64,000 nt of DNA from an uncultured Cellvibrio sp. (GTDB lineage: Bacteria > Pseudomonadota > Gammaproteobacteria > Pseudomonadales > Cellvibrionaceae). A model generated the notes under the pieces. The model searched no databases. It was not told the origin of the DNA and saw only the letters and a program-made list of their open reading frames with translations. The translations under genes were made by a program, and so were the position numbers. The stretch spans positions 1-64,000 of the forward strand of contig CAMLKG010000007.1 of NCBI GenBank assembly GCA_946480695.1, read 5' to 3'. Each line of letters begins with the position of its first letter. The stretch's first letter is position 1. Positions 1 through 8,775 of this stretch are shown here, piece after piece.

Positions 1-923
1 TGCTTAAACTCCATCCACGCACTTTTGCTTGTGCCTGCCGGCAAAGACCAGCGTTCACCGAGCACCGCGCCGCGCTCGACGCAAATATAAAACTGCTCGT
101 TACCTGCACCTATGTTTGCGATTTTTGTGGCTGATTCTTTGCCGGGGTTCCAGACCACGACGCTGGGGCAGTTATGGTGGGTGATTTCGATTGAGGGCGA
201 GCCTTTAATGAATAGGGGATTGGCGATTGCCGGATAAACGCGATCTACTGGACCATTGAATTCAACGTTGCCTGCTTGATGTTTTTCAGTGTAGTTCTCC
301 AGGTTATCCAGATATTTCCTTTCCGCCAAACCTTCCACGCGTACATTACCCAGGGTGCTGGTGCGATGGTAATTATGCATTGCCCAACTGCAGTCGAAGT
401 CTTCAGTGTCGGTGTTATTAATGGTCAATTCGATTTTGGCACTGGTACCCAGGGTTATGCGCACTTCGGCGGAAAAATCATAGGGGAACAGGTTATTGGC
501 GTCGCTTTGGAAAAGGAATGCCAATTCAATGCGGCCATCATTTTGCAAATGGGTTTCACCAAGTTCCCAAAATTGATTGCGGGCGAAACCGTGTTTGGGT
601 TTACCCGGGTCTTGCTGGTTTACGCCAAACCAGGGCAGGCAGAGGGGGACGCCGCCGCGTAGTGCTGCCCCCGGCGTAAAATCGCAGTTGGGGCTTAACC
701 ACAGTAGCGCGTCCCCATCGGTGGTTTTGAATTCCAGTAATTGGGCGCCTTGCAGGGATATCACCGCCGAACAGAGCGCGGTTTCAACGACGAGTAATGG
801 CAAGCCGCTACCGGGGGAATTGGGGTATAGCTCTTTGCTGTTGGCCAGGCGCAGGAATGGATATTTAGCGATCTGTTGTTCCAATTTTTGGATATTGTCG
901 GAATCGGGAATATTGATGTGCAT
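1..923 (-). CDS. D-hexose-6-phosphate mutarotase (YeaD family), 3' end cut by window edge
   Basis: Translating the minus strand from the ATG at 921-923 gives about 307 residues with no stop before the window edge. The family interconverts alpha and beta anomers of glucose-6-phosphate in the cytoplasm. Visible signatures are the RGGVPLCLPWFG block near residue 85, KHGFAR shortly after it, the HNYH segment near residue 185 and VVWNPG near residue 260. YeaD-family proteins are usually about 290-300 residues, so probably only the last few residues are missing. The gene is transcribed divergently from rapA. The assignment rests on recognised family motifs; the sugar specificity is inferred. Confidence 0.8.
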   Translation of the reverse strand, partial: MHINIPDSDNIQKLEQQIAKYPFLRLANSKELYPNSPGSGLPLLVVETALCSAVISLQGAQLLEFKTTDGDALLWLSPNCDFTPGAALRGGVPLCLPWFGVNQQDPGKPKHGFARNQFWELGETHLQNDGRIELAFLFQSDANNLFPYDFSAEVRITLGTSAKIELTINNTDTEDFDCSWAMHNYHRTSTLGNVRVEGLAERKYLDNLENYTEKHQAGNVEFNGPVDRVYPAIANPLFIKGSPSIEITHHNCPSVVVWNPGKESATKIANIGAGNEQFYICVERGAVLGERWSLPAGTSKSAWMEFK

Positions 924-991
924 AAGGATGACCGTTACTTAATCTTTGGTTGGATTCTATAGAAATCCATGCAAGCGAACAGCCAAATTTT

Positions 992-1021
992 TTGGTTTTG
1001 TGGGCGCTAAAACAGTATGAT
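992..1021 (+). promoter_or_regulatory. candidate sigma-70 promoter of rapA
   Basis: A TTGGTT (992-997) and a TATGAT (1016-1021) are separated by 18 bases and lie about 45 bases upstream of the rapA GTG codon. The -10 match is good and the -35 match is poor, so this is only a candidate. Confidence 0.35.
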
Positions 1022-1065
1022 GCGCGCCTTTTCGACAATTTGATTTTTCCTGAGCAGGTGTTTGA

Positions 1066-4014
1066 GTGAGAAAGTCGCAGTTAGCTGATGGTTTTGTGAT
1101 TGGTCAACGCTGGATTAGCGAATCAGAAGCGGATTTGGGGTTGGGGATAGTATTGGATGTATCCAGTCGCCGCTTAACCCTGAGTTTCCCTGCGGCCGGT
1201 GAGCGCCGTACCTATGCGATGGATAATGCCCCTGTCAGCCGGGTCAGGTATGAAGTCGGCGAAAAGGTGCGCCATCAGGACGGCACTAAAATCACAATTA
1301 CCGATGTTATTGAACAAGCCGGCTGTTTAATGTACGTCGGGCTCACGAAAGACGGCAATGAGTTATCCATCCCGGAATTCGAACTCGATAGTTTTGTTCA
1401 ATTCAGTACCCCGCGTGACCGGTTGTTTGCGGGCCAGATCGACAAACACGAACACTTCACCCTGCGCTACCAAACCCTGCATTATCAAAACCAGCATCGC
1501 CAGTCAGCCATATTCGGTTTGGCAGGGCCGCGTGTGCAATTGCTGCCGCACCAGTTATATATCGCCAGTGAAGTGTCCCAGCGCCATGCACCGCGTGTAC
1601 TCCTGGCCGACGAAGTGGGTTTGGGTAAAACCATTGAAGCGGGCCTGATATTGCACCAGCAATTGATGAGTGGCCGTGTACAGCGCGCGTTGATTGTGGT
1701 ACCCGCCAGTTTGCAACACCAATGGCTGGTGGAAATGTTGCGTCGCTTTAATTTGTCATTCACGTTATTGGACGAGGCCCGCTGTAATGCGTTGGTGGGG
1801 TTGGATAGTGAAGAGGTTTCCGTCGATTACCTCGATGATTTTGAAGATGACGTTGAAAAAACGGCGGATACCAGTAACCCCTTTGAAACCGCGCAGTTAA
1901 TTATTTGTTCGCTGGATTTCCTCACTAAAAATAAATATCGCTACGAACAGGCGTTGCAAGCCGACTGGGATTTGTTGTTGGTGGACGAGGCGCATCACTT
2001 GCAATGGTCCGAAAAGAAACCAGGCAAGGCCTACACTTGCATAGAAGGTTTGGCGCAAAAAGCGAAAGGCTTGCTGCTGTTAACCGCCACCCCGGAACAA
2101 CTCGGGTTGGAGAGCCATTTTGCGCGTTTACGTTTACTCGATCCGGATCGTTACTATGATTTGGAAAAATTCATAGCTGAACAAAAAGCCTACCAGCCGC
2201 TGAATGAGTTGGTGCAGGAATTATTGCTGCACCAACAGGATGTTCCCGGGGTAATCCCCCCCAAATTATGGGAATCACTTGAGGGATATTTACCCAAGGA
2301 AACGTTAAAGGAATTACAGGGCCAGGCCGAAAACCACAGCCTTTCCGCAGCAATGGCGACGGCCGTGCATTATCTGCTGGATCGCCACGGTACTGGCCGC
2401 GTGTTATTCCGCAACACACGCAATTCGGTTGCCGGTTTCCCTGAACGGAAATTACATGCCCACCTGTTATCGTTAAGCGATGAAGATGTACTTGCATTGC
2501 AACGCCAACCCTTGGCAATACAGGTATGCGCCGAACTTTATTGGCAGCAAAAAACGGATAGCGAATGGTGGCTGCAAGATCCGCGCGTAACCTGGCTGGC
2601 TGAATGGTTGCGCCAGCATCGACGCAAGAAAACCGTGGTGATTTGCGCAAATGCTGATTCAGCGCAATCCATAGAAGAATTTTTGCGCTTGCGCAAAGGC
2701 TTTACTACCGCGGTATTCCACGAAGGCCTGAGTTTGATTGAGCGCGACCGCGCTGCCGCCTATTTTGCGGAAGCGGAAGACGGCGCGCAGGTGCTGGTGT
2801 GTTCCGAGATAGGCAGTGAAGGGCGTAACTTCCAATTCGCACAGGATCTGGTGCTATTTGATTTACCCACCAATCCTGATTTGCTTGAGCAGCGCATCGG
2901 GCGTTTGGATCGCATCGGACAAACCGCGACGGTGAATATCCATGTGCCTTATTACCAACATTCTGCCCAGGAAAAATTGCTCGATTGGTATCACCAGGGA
3001 TTGAATGCCTTTGAAAAAACCTGCGCAATTGGCCAGGCGGTATATACGCAATTCGCTGAACGACTCTTACCGGCATTGGTAAGCAATGATGAACCCGCAT
3101 TTGCCAAATTAACGGAAGAAACCCGCGCGTTTGCCAGTAATTTGGTGGAGCAATTGCAGCAAGGGCGCGATCGCTTACTGGAATTAAATTCCTGCAAGCC
3201 GGCACAAGCGCAAGCTTTGGTGCATGCCCTCGCAGAAAACGATACGAATGCAGCACTTGCCAATTATATGGAGCAGGTTTTTGATAGCTTTGGTATCGAC
3301 TTTGAAAAGCACAGCGAAAAAAGCCTGGTGCTGCACCCCAGCGACCACATGCGTATCGCAGAATTCCCTGGCTTACCCGAGAGTGGATTGACAATTACCT
3401 ATGATCGCCAGCAGGCGTTATCACGTGAAGATATGCAATTCCTATCGTGGGAGCACCCATTGGTCACAGGCGCGCAGGATTTAATTTCCCTGAGTGAATT
3501 TGGTAACACTGCGTTCTGTACGCTGAAATTACCGCCGTTGAAACCGGGTACATTGATGCTGGAGGCCTTGTTTGTATTGCTGTGTCCCGCACCGACCGAG
3601 TTGCAGTTGTTTCGTTATATGCCACAATCTTTAGTGCGGGTGCTACTGGATGATAAAGGTAAAGACTTGTCGGGCGTCCTGGGCATTAACCAGCTAAGTA
3701 AATTATTGCAGAAGGTGCCGCGCAATAATGCGCAAGACCTGGTCCGCCATGCGCGTCCGGTTTTGACGACAATGGTACAAAAGGCGGAAGAGATTACTGT
3801 CGCAAAACAGGCGGAATTAATTGCTGAAGCCACTGCCAAAGTGACTGAGCAATTAAACAGTGAATTGTCGCGGATGAAAGCGTTGAAGGCGGTCAATCCC
3901 AATGTTCGCCAGGAGGAAATCAATTACTTGCAGCAGCGCCTGGCTGCAAGCCAGCAGTTTTTAAGCCAGGCGAAAATCCGTTTGGATGCGTTGCGGGTAG
4001 TAATGACTATTTAA
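1066..4014 (+). CDS. rapA: RNA polymerase-associated ATPase RapA (HepA)
   Basis: Swi2/Snf2-type ATPase that binds RNA polymerase and helps recycle it from stalled or post-termination complexes. It is 982 residues against 968 in E. coli. The N-terminal RapA-specific domains include GQRWISESEADLGLG near residue 13. The Walker A motif ADEVGLGKT lies near residues 181-189, the DEAH box at 307-310, and the helicase C-terminal block with RIGRLDRIGQ near 610. The C-terminal half carries the RapA accessory domain. Translation starts at a GTG; nothing downstream in frame fits the conserved N-terminus better. It is a single gene, divergent from the mutarotase gene. Confidence 0.96.
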   Translation: MRKSQLADGFVIGQRWISESEADLGLGIVLDVSSRRLTLSFPAAGERRTYAMDNAPVSRVRYEVGEKVRHQDGTKITITDVIEQAGCLMYVGLTKDGNELSIPEFELDSFVQFSTPRDRLFAGQIDKHEHFTLRYQTLHYQNQHRQSAIFGLAGPRVQLLPHQLYIASEVSQRHAPRVLLADEVGLGKTIEAGLILHQQLMSGRVQRALIVVPASLQHQWLVEMLRRFNLSFTLLDEARCNALVGLDSEEVSVDYLDDFEDDVEKTADTSNPFETAQLIICSLDFLTKNKYRYEQALQADWDLLLVDEAHHLQWSEKKPGKAYTCIEGLAQKAKGLLLLTATPEQLGLESHFARLRLLDPDRYYDLEKFIAEQKAYQPLNELVQELLLHQQDVPGVIPPKLWESLEGYLPKETLKELQGQAENHSLSAAMATAVHYLLDRHGTGRVLFRNTRNSVAGFPERKLHAHLLSLSDEDVLALQRQPLAIQVCAELYWQQKTDSEWWLQDPRVTWLAEWLRQHRRKKTVVICANADSAQSIEEFLRLRKGFTTAVFHEGLSLIERDRAAAYFAEAEDGAQVLVCSEIGSEGRNFQFAQDLVLFDLPTNPDLLEQRIGRLDRIGQTATVNIHVPYYQHSAQEKLLDWYHQGLNAFEKTCAIGQAVYTQFAERLLPALVSNDEPAFAKLTEETRAFASNLVEQLQQGRDRLLELNSCKPAQAQALVHALAENDTNAALANYMEQVFDSFGIDFEKHSEKSLVLHPSDHMRIAEFPGLPESGLTITYDRQQALSREDMQFLSWEHPLVTGAQDLISLSEFGNTAFCTLKLPPLKPGTLMLEALFVLLCPAPTELQLFRYMPQSLVRVLLDDKGKDLSGVLGINQLSKLLQKVPRNNAQDLVRHARPVLTTMVQKAEEITVAKQAELIAEATAKVTEQLNSELSRMKALKAVNPNVRQEEINYLQQRLAASQQFLSQAKIRLDALRVVMTI

Positions 4015-4078
4015 TCCGTAAGGGCTTAAGCGATGGGCCCGACCGAATAGAACCAAAATTAAAACCAAGGCAAATGTT

Positions 4079-4360
4079 ATGTATATTTTTTCTGCGAATG
4101 GTCGAGCCAAGAGAGCCTTTGACGATATTAAGGAAGGGCAGATGGTTCCGTTTATTGTGTACGTTAATTTTAAGGATTTATTCGGGGCCGAGCATCTTTG
4201 CAAATTATATTTAATGCGTGCCGGATTCATGGATATTGATATTGAAAACCGTAAATTGGTGCCCAGTAATTTAACCAGCGATCCGCGTGTAATTGCCGCC
4301 GATAAAGCCATGGCCGAGGCTTTGAAAGATGGCTATATGATCCAGATGTTTGATGAATAA
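4079..4360 (+). CDS. small hypothetical protein, 93 aa
   Basis: I do not recognise the family. The protein is acidic and soluble-looking, with no signal peptide or membrane segment. It mixes predicted beta strands (MVPFIVYVNF) with a helical C-terminus (ADKAMAEALKDG). AAGG upstream of the ATG is a usable ribosome binding site, and codon use resembles the neighbours. The gene follows rapA by 64 bases and ends just before a strong bidirectional terminator, which supports it being a real transcribed gene, perhaps by read-through from rapA. Confidence 0.65.
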   Translation: MYIFSANGRAKRAFDDIKEGQMVPFIVYVNFKDLFGAEHLCKLYLMRAGFMDIDIENRKLVPSNLTSDPRVIAADKAMAEALKDGYMIQMFDE

Positions 4361-4382
4361 TAAATGCGAGCCTACCTAAAAT

Positions 4383-4420
4383 AAAAAATCGCCAAACCCA
4401 TGGGATTTGGCGATTTTTTT
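4383..4420. terminator. bidirectional rho-independent terminator
   Basis: Perfect 14-base arms (4383-4396 and 4406-4419), with core tcgccaaa/tttggcga, flank a 9-base loop. There are A residues on the left and T residues on the right, so the hairpin can end the plus-strand transcript of the 93-aa gene and the minus-strand deaD transcript. Confidence 0.9.
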
Positions 4421-4437
4421 GAATCGCAGGCTAGCCC

Positions 4438-6270
4438 TTAATCAAATTTCTTTGGGCGATAACCCGGTTTTTTAGTGGCGTTATCACGGTCATTAAAGCG
4501 GGGCTTGTCACGGCCGCCATCTTTGTAACCCCCTTCACGTCCGCCGCCTTCCCGTGGGCCAAAATCGCGTTTCGGTTTGCCGCGGCCGGGGAAATCATCT
4601 CCACCGCGTGAGCCACCTTGATCAAGGGCGATTTCCAGGGGGCGATTGCGTACCCGTACCTTCTTCAATTTTGCCAGGGTTTCTTTTGGTAGTCCCGCAG
4701 GTAAATCCACCGTGGAAAATTCATCAAATAATTTAATGTGGCCGATAAAGCGGCTTTCAATTCCTGCTTCGTTGGCGATAGCTCCAACGATATCACCGGG
4801 GCGCGCTTCATGGTTGCGGCCCACTTCAATGCGGTAGCGATCCATGTTTTCATCGCTGCGTTCGCGGCGCGGACGGTCTTCGCGTGGACCTCGGTCGCGG
4901 CTGCCACGTTCATCGCGATCGCGACGTTCGCTGCGCTCCGGTTTGATATCGGTGAATTTCACTTGCAATGGACGTTCACGTTGCAACAAATAGGCGAGGG
5001 CTGAGGCAATTTCTTCCGGCGATACATCATTTGCATGACTGTATTCAGCAAGCAAATCATTAAAGAATGAAAGGTCCGCTTGCTCTTTCAGGGTATCGGT
5101 AATTTGTTGTGTAAATTGATCAATACGGTGTTTGGTTACCGTTGCGCCGCTTGGTAATTCCATTAAGGTAATGGGTTTGCGCGTGGCTTTTTCAATGGTG
5201 TAAAGCAAACGCTTTTCACGCGGCGCCACAAACAGGATCGCCTTGCCGCTACGACCCGCGCGGCCAGTACGACCGATACGGTGTACGTAGGCTTCACTGT
5301 CGTAGGGGATGTCATAGTTAACAACGTGGCTGATCCGTTCAACATCGATACCGCGTGCGGCAACGTCAGTGGCAATTACAATATCCAGCTTGCCGGTTTT
5401 TAACCGATCAATTGCGCGCTCGCGCAATTGCTGGTTCATATCGCCATTAAGGGCAGACGCGGAGTAACCGCGTGCTTCGAGTTTTTCGGCGAGTTCAACG
5501 GTCGCTGTTTTGGTGCGCACGAAAATAATCATGCCGTCGAAAGGTTCGACTTCCAAAATACGTGTTAGCGCATCGAGCTTATTGGTACCGCTGACCATCC
5601 AGTAAACCTGTTCGATGTTATCGCCGGTGGACTGGGTGCTGGCGATTTTAATTTCCTTGGCATCGCGTAAATAGTTGTCGCACACCTTGCGAATTTCGCG
5701 CGGCATAGTTGCGGAGAAAAGGGCGGTCTGGCGGGTTTCGGGCGTGTGTTCGAGAATCCATTCCACGTCATCGATAAAGCCCATGCGGAGCATTTCATCC
5801 GCTTCATCCAGCACCAGGCTTTTCAAATTGGTTAAATTCAAACTGCCGCGACGCAGGTGGTCCATCACCCGACCGGGTGTTCCGACGACCACATGGACAC
5901 CGCGCTTCAATTGACGCAACTGGCTGGTCATATCCTGGCCGCCATAAATCGGCAGTACGTGGAAACCGGGCATTTCGGAGGCATATTTTTGGAAGGCTTC
6001 GGCAACCTGGATGGCCAGTTCGCGGGTCGGGGCAAGCACCAGGATTTGCGGGTTGGTTTGGCTCAAATCCAGTTTGGAAAGCAAAGGCAGCGCAAAGGCT
6101 GCGGTTTTACCGGTGCCGGTTTGCGCCATACCCAGAATATCGCCACCTGCCAGGAGGACGGGAATCGCAGCGGCTTGAATCGGTGACGGAATCTCGTAGC
6201 CAACCGTCTGGATAGCTTTCAAAACGGGTTCGGCAAGGGCTAAATCGGTAAATAAAATAGGTTCAGACAT
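4438..6270 (-). CDS. deaD: ATP-dependent DEAD-box RNA helicase DeaD (CsdA)
   Basis: Cold-shock RNA helicase that unwinds structured RNA during ribosome assembly and mRNA decay. It is 610 residues against 629 in E. coli. Motif I AQTGTGKT is at 49-56, the DEAD box at 155-158, SAT at 186-188, and motif VI HRIGRTGRAGR near 330. An arginine/aspartate-rich linker near 440-475 precedes a DbpA-type RNA-binding domain (about 475-555), and the tail is rich in Gly, Arg and Lys. The DbpA domain and length favour DeaD over RhlE or SrmB. AGG lies 8 bases before the ATG. About 480 bases separate it from the divergent gene. Confidence 0.93.
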   Translation of the reverse strand: MSEPILFTDLALAEPVLKAIQTVGYEIPSPIQAAAIPVLLAGGDILGMAQTGTGKTAAFALPLLSKLDLSQTNPQILVLAPTRELAIQVAEAFQKYASEMPGFHVLPIYGGQDMTSQLRQLKRGVHVVVGTPGRVMDHLRRGSLNLTNLKSLVLDEADEMLRMGFIDDVEWILEHTPETRQTALFSATMPREIRKVCDNYLRDAKEIKIASTQSTGDNIEQVYWMVSGTNKLDALTRILEVEPFDGMIIFVRTKTATVELAEKLEARGYSASALNGDMNQQLRERAIDRLKTGKLDIVIATDVAARGIDVERISHVVNYDIPYDSEAYVHRIGRTGRAGRSGKAILFVAPREKRLLYTIEKATRKPITLMELPSGATVTKHRIDQFTQQITDTLKEQADLSFFNDLLAEYSHANDVSPEEIASALAYLLQRERPLQVKFTDIKPERSERRDRDERGSRDRGPREDRPRRERSDENMDRYRIEVGRNHEARPGDIVGAIANEAGIESRFIGHIKLFDEFSTVDLPAGLPKETLAKLKKVRVRNRPLEIALDQGGSRGGDDFPGRGKPKRDFGPREGGGREGGYKDGGRDKPRFNDRDNATKKPGYRPKKFD

Positions 6271-6754
6271 GTAATAACCTGTGTAACGGATAAGTAAAAA
6301 AATACGAAACCCCAGCCACTACCCGAGCCTTACGGCCAGATCAGCAATTGTGGTTGTTATTGTATTTTGAGGATGGACATAGTCCGCACTGCGCACTTTG
6401 GGGCAGGCCGTATTGGTGCCGCTGATGCGTATTGGCGGTACCAATCATCAGCGATGAAATGCAGGGAACCTTCCAGCAAAAAAACCATAGCGGGGAGGAT
6501 TAACGGGCAGCCCTCAGACATCCTGTCTGTTCAGCATAGCCCAGGAAACGATTTTCACTATCTGAGGGCTTACTGAAAGTGCGCGAAGTATAGGGTTTTA
6601 AGTGACGGTAAGCCAGTTATATTTTGGATTGGCGGGCGATCCAACGCCCTGGAACATTCGCAACGGCACAAATTCCCGGAAGGCAGTAGAATGGCCGGCT
6701 CAATGCAAGCGACGAATTAGTCGCGTGGCTCAGTTATTGGCTCAGGGCATCACT
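6271..6754. other. intergenic region with two overlapping inverted repeats
   Basis: This 484-base gap lies between the divergent starts of deaD and the 280-aa gene. Ten-base arms agccctcaga (6509-6518) and tctgagggct (6561-6570) form a perfect inverted repeat. A second, shorter one (6515-6520 with 6524-6529, loop of three) shares part of the left arm. On the minus strand the small loop reads GGA within ACAGGATGT, close to a CsrA/RsmA site. No convincing sigma-70 promoter was found by eye. Open frames here (6367-6576, and 6602-6754 as an N-terminal extension) are not credible as separate genes. Confidence 0.5.
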
Positions 6755-7597
6755 ATGGCAGAAAAGCATATTTCCACCACCGCGTTGGCGCGAATGCTTG
6801 GTAAGGAAAGCAAGGAGTTGTTTATTTTACTGACCTCGGGTGGCTGGATTGTCAAAGTTGATAACCATTGGCAGCTCACCGAAAAAGGGCGCTTTGAAGG
6901 CGGCGTGTATGTTAATCACCCGAAATATGGTGAATATATCGCCTGGCCTGAGTCTATCCAGCATCATCCTTTATTAAAACTATTACCCGAAGCGCCGCTC
7001 AATGCCACCAATCTTGCACACAAGTGGGATGTCCCGGCGCGACTGGTGAATTTATTGCTGGCGGAAAAAGGGTTAATTAAAAAAAATATTCGCGGCTGGT
7101 TAATCAGTGCGAAAGGGAAGTCCCTGGGCGGGCAACAACAGGAAGCGGAGTCGGGTATTCCGTTTGTTACCTGGCCGGAAACAATTTTGGATGAACCGGA
7201 GCTGATTGCTTCCCTATTGCAGATCCAGGGCGATGGGGGTCTTAACGAACAGGCGGCCCTGGACGGCCATCGGGTAAATAATAGCGTTCAACGTCGAATT
7301 AATAATTGGTTATATTTGGCGCGTGTTGTTCATGCGCGTGATTATTTACTGATGTGGGAAACCGATTCAGCAGTTGCTGATTTTTATATTCCGGAAGCGG
7401 ACCTGTGTATCGAATGCTGGGCGGACCAATTGGAACAGGAAAAAAATCGCGCGGCAGTCATCAGTGGCGAGTTGGAAAAGCAACAGCTCTATAAAAAACA
7501 TAAAGTCGATTACATTGAATTTCACAACGAGACTATTCACCAGATTGACGAGATACTTGCCCGCGAGCTGCTGCGGCGAGGTCTTGCTGTTTATTAA
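6755..7597 (+). CDS. conserved protein with possible PD-(D/E)XK-like C-terminal domain, 280 aa
   Basis: It resembles a conserved gammaproteobacterial family sometimes labelled glycerol kinase, but no FGGY kinase motif is visible. The N-terminus (STTALARMLGKESKELF) looks like a small helix-turn-helix-type module. The middle repeats the theme LTEKGRFEGGVYVNHPKYGEYIAWP. The C-terminal 75 residues contain DFYIP and, ten residues later, CIECW, then helices and IEFHNETI, which recalls small PD-(D/E)XK or DUF559-like nucleases; the usual Lys after the Glu is Trp. I chose the ATG at 6755 because family members begin near here; an in-frame GTG at 6602 would add 51 poorly conserved residues. Function unknown. 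Confidence 0.75.
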   Translation: MAEKHISTTALARMLGKESKELFILLTSGGWIVKVDNHWQLTEKGRFEGGVYVNHPKYGEYIAWPESIQHHPLLKLLPEAPLNATNLAHKWDVPARLVNLLLAEKGLIKKNIRGWLISAKGKSLGGQQQEAESGIPFVTWPETILDEPELIASLLQIQGDGGLNEQAALDGHRVNNSVQRRINNWLYLARVVHARDYLLMWETDSAVADFYIPEADLCIECWADQLEQEKNRAAVISGELEKQQLYKKHKVDYIEFHNETIHQIDEILARELLRRGLAVY

Positions 7598-7632
7598 TAA
7601 CCTTTTATTAATCAGTGTTATAAGGAGTTGTT

Positions 7633-8052
7633 ATGGCAAGTGTATTTACCCAGATAATCAATGGCAAAATTCCCGGTAATTTTGTATGGAAAGATGATAA
7701 GGCAATTGCAATACTTACCATCCAACCGATTCGGCCGGGCCATGTATTGGTTATTCCGCGGGAGGAGATTGATCAATGGAGTGACCTGCCGGTGGATTTG
7801 GCTGCGCATCTAATGCAGGTCAGTCACAACATTGCCAATGCGTTAAAGGTAACCCATCCCGCCACCCGTGTTGGTTTAATGATTGCCGGTCTGGAGGTTC
7901 CTCATACCCACATTCACCTGGTACCCATGGATTCCATGAAAGACCTGGATTTCACGTTTGCAAAAAGTGCTGATGGTGAAGTATTGAAACAAACGGCAGA
8001 AAAGATCCGGGCCAGATTGCAGGCGCACGGTTATAAAGAAGCGCAGGTTTAA
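7633..8052 (+). CDS. HIT-family nucleotide hydrolase
   Basis: Histidine-triad hydrolase of 139 residues, a cytosolic enzyme type that cleaves nucleoside phosphoramidates or adenylated substrates. The triad HTHIHLVPM places catalytic histidines at 91, 93 and 95. The upstream GHVLVIPRE segment near residue 36 is typical of the family. The start has a strong ribosome binding site (AAGGAG, 5 bases before the ATG). The gene is followed after 7 bases by a membrane protein gene and may be cotranscribed with it. The natural substrate cannot be read from sequence. Confidence 0.9.
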   Translation: MASVFTQIINGKIPGNFVWKDDKAIAILTIQPIRPGHVLVIPREEIDQWSDLPVDLAAHLMQVSHNIANALKVTHPATRVGLMIAGLEVPHTHIHLVPMDSMKDLDFTFAKSADGEVLKQTAEKIRARLQAHGYKEAQV

Positions 8053-8059
8053 CCACCGC

Positions 8060-8767
8060 ATGAATTTGCTGTTTGCCCCTGGCGTGAACTTGTTTTGGAC
8101 AAGTTGCGCCATTGCCAGCCCGGCGGTATTGGCGGCAGTCGTTTTTGCGCCCTGGAAATTATTATTGGCGGATTCGCAACGCCAACATGTTTTTTTTGCG
8201 GCGGTACTGGGCCTGGCAGTTGTGTGGCTACTCCAGGTTTCAGTGTGGAGTGCAATCGCCATCCATCCACTGATGATGGTTGTTACCACCATGGTGTTTG
8301 GTTGGAGCTTCGCGTTGTTGATCGGTGCGGCCGCCTTGGTAGTGCTGGAAATTTTCCAGCTATCCCTGCGCGTGGCGACCTTGGAATGGGATATGGCGCT
8401 GGCGCAATTTGACTTGCGCGCATTTCCTGTGGATTTTGTGCTAAGCGTATTGGTGCCTGCAAGCTGGGCCTGGTTGGTCATCTGGTTGGTGGATCGGGTA
8501 AAGTTTAAAAATCCTTTTACTTTTTTTTGGGGTGTCGGATTTTTTGGCGCCATGATAAGTTGCTCGCTGATAGGCGTATGTGCATGGTTCTTGTTTTATA
8601 TCACCGGCAGCGAAATCCAATTGGAAGCCGTGCGCGAACATTTTTGGATATTTGTTTTGTTAACCTTTCCAGAGGGATTCCTGAATGGCATCCTCGCTAC
8701 AGTGATGACAGTGTTCTACCCCCAGTTGGTTAAAACCTATCGCGATGATTGGTACACCAAAAGCTAA
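8060..8767 (+). CDS. energy-coupling-factor-type (CbiM-like) membrane protein
   Basis: Integral membrane protein of 235 residues with about six hydrophobic segments and a hydrophilic C-terminus. The C-terminal block FPEGFLNGILATVMTVFYP resembles proteins annotated as energy-coupling factor ABC transporter permeases related to CbiM. No ATPase or EcfT gene lies nearby, so it could be an orphan substrate-binding component or have another role. The gene sits 7 bases after the HIT gene and 8 bases before the sulfatase-like gene, suggesting one transcript. The substrate is unknown; family recognition is moderate. Confidence 0.6.
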   Translation: MNLLFAPGVNLFWTSCAIASPAVLAAVVFAPWKLLLADSQRQHVFFAAVLGLAVVWLLQVSVWSAIAIHPLMMVVTTMVFGWSFALLIGAAALVVLEIFQLSLRVATLEWDMALAQFDLRAFPVDFVLSVLVPASWAWLVIWLVDRVKFKNPFTFFWGVGFFGAMISCSLIGVCAWFLFYITGSEIQLEAVREHFWIFVLLTFPEGFLNGILATVMTVFYPQLVKTYRDDWYTKS

Positions 8768-8775
8768 TTCAATAA

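Noticed and set aside
6367..6576. 69-aa plus-strand open frame upstream of the 280-aa gene
   Set aside because: No ribosome binding site, no family resemblance, and it overlaps the inverted repeats.
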